DNA from: Chloroflexota bacterium
GTDB lineage: Bacteria > Chloroflexota > Dehalococcoidia > Bin125
Assembly: GCA_026707335.1 (NCBI GenBank)
Contig: JAPOXB010000160.1
Location: 1-5,747, forward strand
Length of the DNA stretch: 5,747 nt
Direction of reading: 5' to 3'
Shown: in pieces, positions 5,367-5,747 of the stretch
Layout: the number at the start of each line of letters is the position of its first letter
How positions within the stretch are numbered: the first letter of the stretch is position 1
Notes under the pieces: generated by a model
Told to the model about the DNA's origin: nothing
Seen by the model: only the letters and a program-made list of their open reading frames with translations
The model's database searches: none
Made by a program: the position numbers and the translations under genes

Positions 5367-5747
5367 TCAACGCACCGCTGGGGTGTCGGCCGGGTCCACG
5401 CCGACGGTCGTCGCCGCATCCACGATCTGCCGCCACGTTTCGTCGTCGATGGTGATGCCGTCCCGGAGGCGCTCCTGCATGCGGCGCCGCTCGATCTCGC
5501 CGGCCGTGAAGATCTCGTCGACGCCGGGCGCGAAGGGGGGCTGCTTCACCCGCTCGATCAACCCGCTGACGCCCTCGGCGATGGCGGCGGCGTCGCCGAA
5601 GCGGCCGGGGTCGAAGGCGAGCATGAAGAGGCCGTTGCCGCCGCCCTTCGGGCCCGGACGCGCCAATCCCGCCGGCGAGAGCGCGCCGCCCAGCAGTTCC
5701 ACGGCCATGGAGAGGCCGAATCCCTTGTGCCCCACGGGGCCGCCCAT
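5367..5747 (-). CDS. Malate/L-lactate dehydrogenase family (Ldh_2) oxidoreductase, C-terminal part
   Basis: These 126 codons are the C-terminal third of an NAD(P)-dependent oxidoreductase of the Ldh_2 family (PF02615). That family includes malate, ureidoglycolate and diketogulonate reductases and is unrelated to classical lactate dehydrogenase. Recognisable blocks are GHKGFGLSMAVELLGGALS near the visible start, GNGLFMLAFDPGRFGD, the PPFAPGVDEIFTAGEIERRR segment (family: PG.devl.PGE...R) and the terminal GITIDDETWRQIVDAATTVG. Family members are usually about 330-360 residues, so roughly 200 N-terminal residues, including much of the substrate-binding region, lie beyond the right edge. The ATG at the very edge is internal, not the start. 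The substrate cannot be assigned from this part. The TGA at 5367-5369 is only 13 nt from the MFS stop, in convergent orientation. Confidence 0.9.
   Translation of the reverse strand: MGGPVGHKGFGLSMAVELLGGALSPAGLARPGPKGGGNGLFMLAFDPGRFGDAAAIAEGVSGLIERVKQPPFAPGVDEIFTAGEIERRRMQERLRDGITIDDETWRQIVDAATTVGVDPADTPAVR

Noticed and set aside
4025..5419. 464-codon open frame on the - strand opposite the MFS gene
   Set aside because: It has low-complexity His/Gln/Arg/Pro composition, no family motifs, and overlaps the end of the Ldh_2 gene in another frame.
5745..5747. True start codon of the - strand gene at the window edge
   Set aside because: The visible 126 residues begin in the middle of the conserved Ldh_2 C-terminal region; the family needs about 200 more residues upstream.

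Overview
This is a GC-rich (roughly 70% by eye) bacterial chromosomal window with strong G/C preference at third codon positions. It holds four complete protein genes on the + strand and one partial gene on the - strand. Some starts have good Shine-Dalgarno sequences, and at least one looks leaderless (TANNNT box close to the ATG). The first 270 bases carry CCCCTCTCC/GGAGAGGGG inverted repeats followed by ACAGG. I recall very similar dispersed repeats from Chloroflexota genomes, so a Chloroflexota-like bacterium is my best guess. That is inference from memory, not a measured assignment.

Layout. Positions 1-388 are non-coding: a perfect 15-bp hairpin repeat, two further copies or relatives of it, a fragment of a second repeat family, and a candidate sigma70-type promoter (TTGACG, 19-nt spacer, TAGACT) about 70 bases before the first gene. 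Positions 389-4028 form a probable three-gene operon with gaps of 40 and 33 nt and a clear ribosome binding site before each gene: a DUF1800 protein, a DUF1501 protein of the alkaline-phosphatase-like fold, and a six-bladed NHL-repeat beta-propeller. Positions 4029-4099 hold a 14-bp palindrome and a possible -10 box. Positions 4100-5353 encode a 12-helix major facilitator superfamily exporter of the MFS_3/EntS-like type. Only 13 bases further on, a convergent - strand gene ends. It is the C-terminal third of a malate/L-lactate dehydrogenase family (Ldh_2) oxidoreductase whose 5' part lies beyond the right edge.

How the genes may work together. DUF1800 and DUF1501 genes are often adjacent in bacteria, and their biochemical role is not established. 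Here they are followed by an NHL propeller, a typical binding scaffold, so the three products may act as one module. None of the three has a recognisable Sec or Tat signal peptide, although DUF1501 proteins often carry a Tat signal. This is the most unusual feature of the window and the best candidate for something undescribed. The MFS exporter and the dehydrogenase look like independent neighbours.
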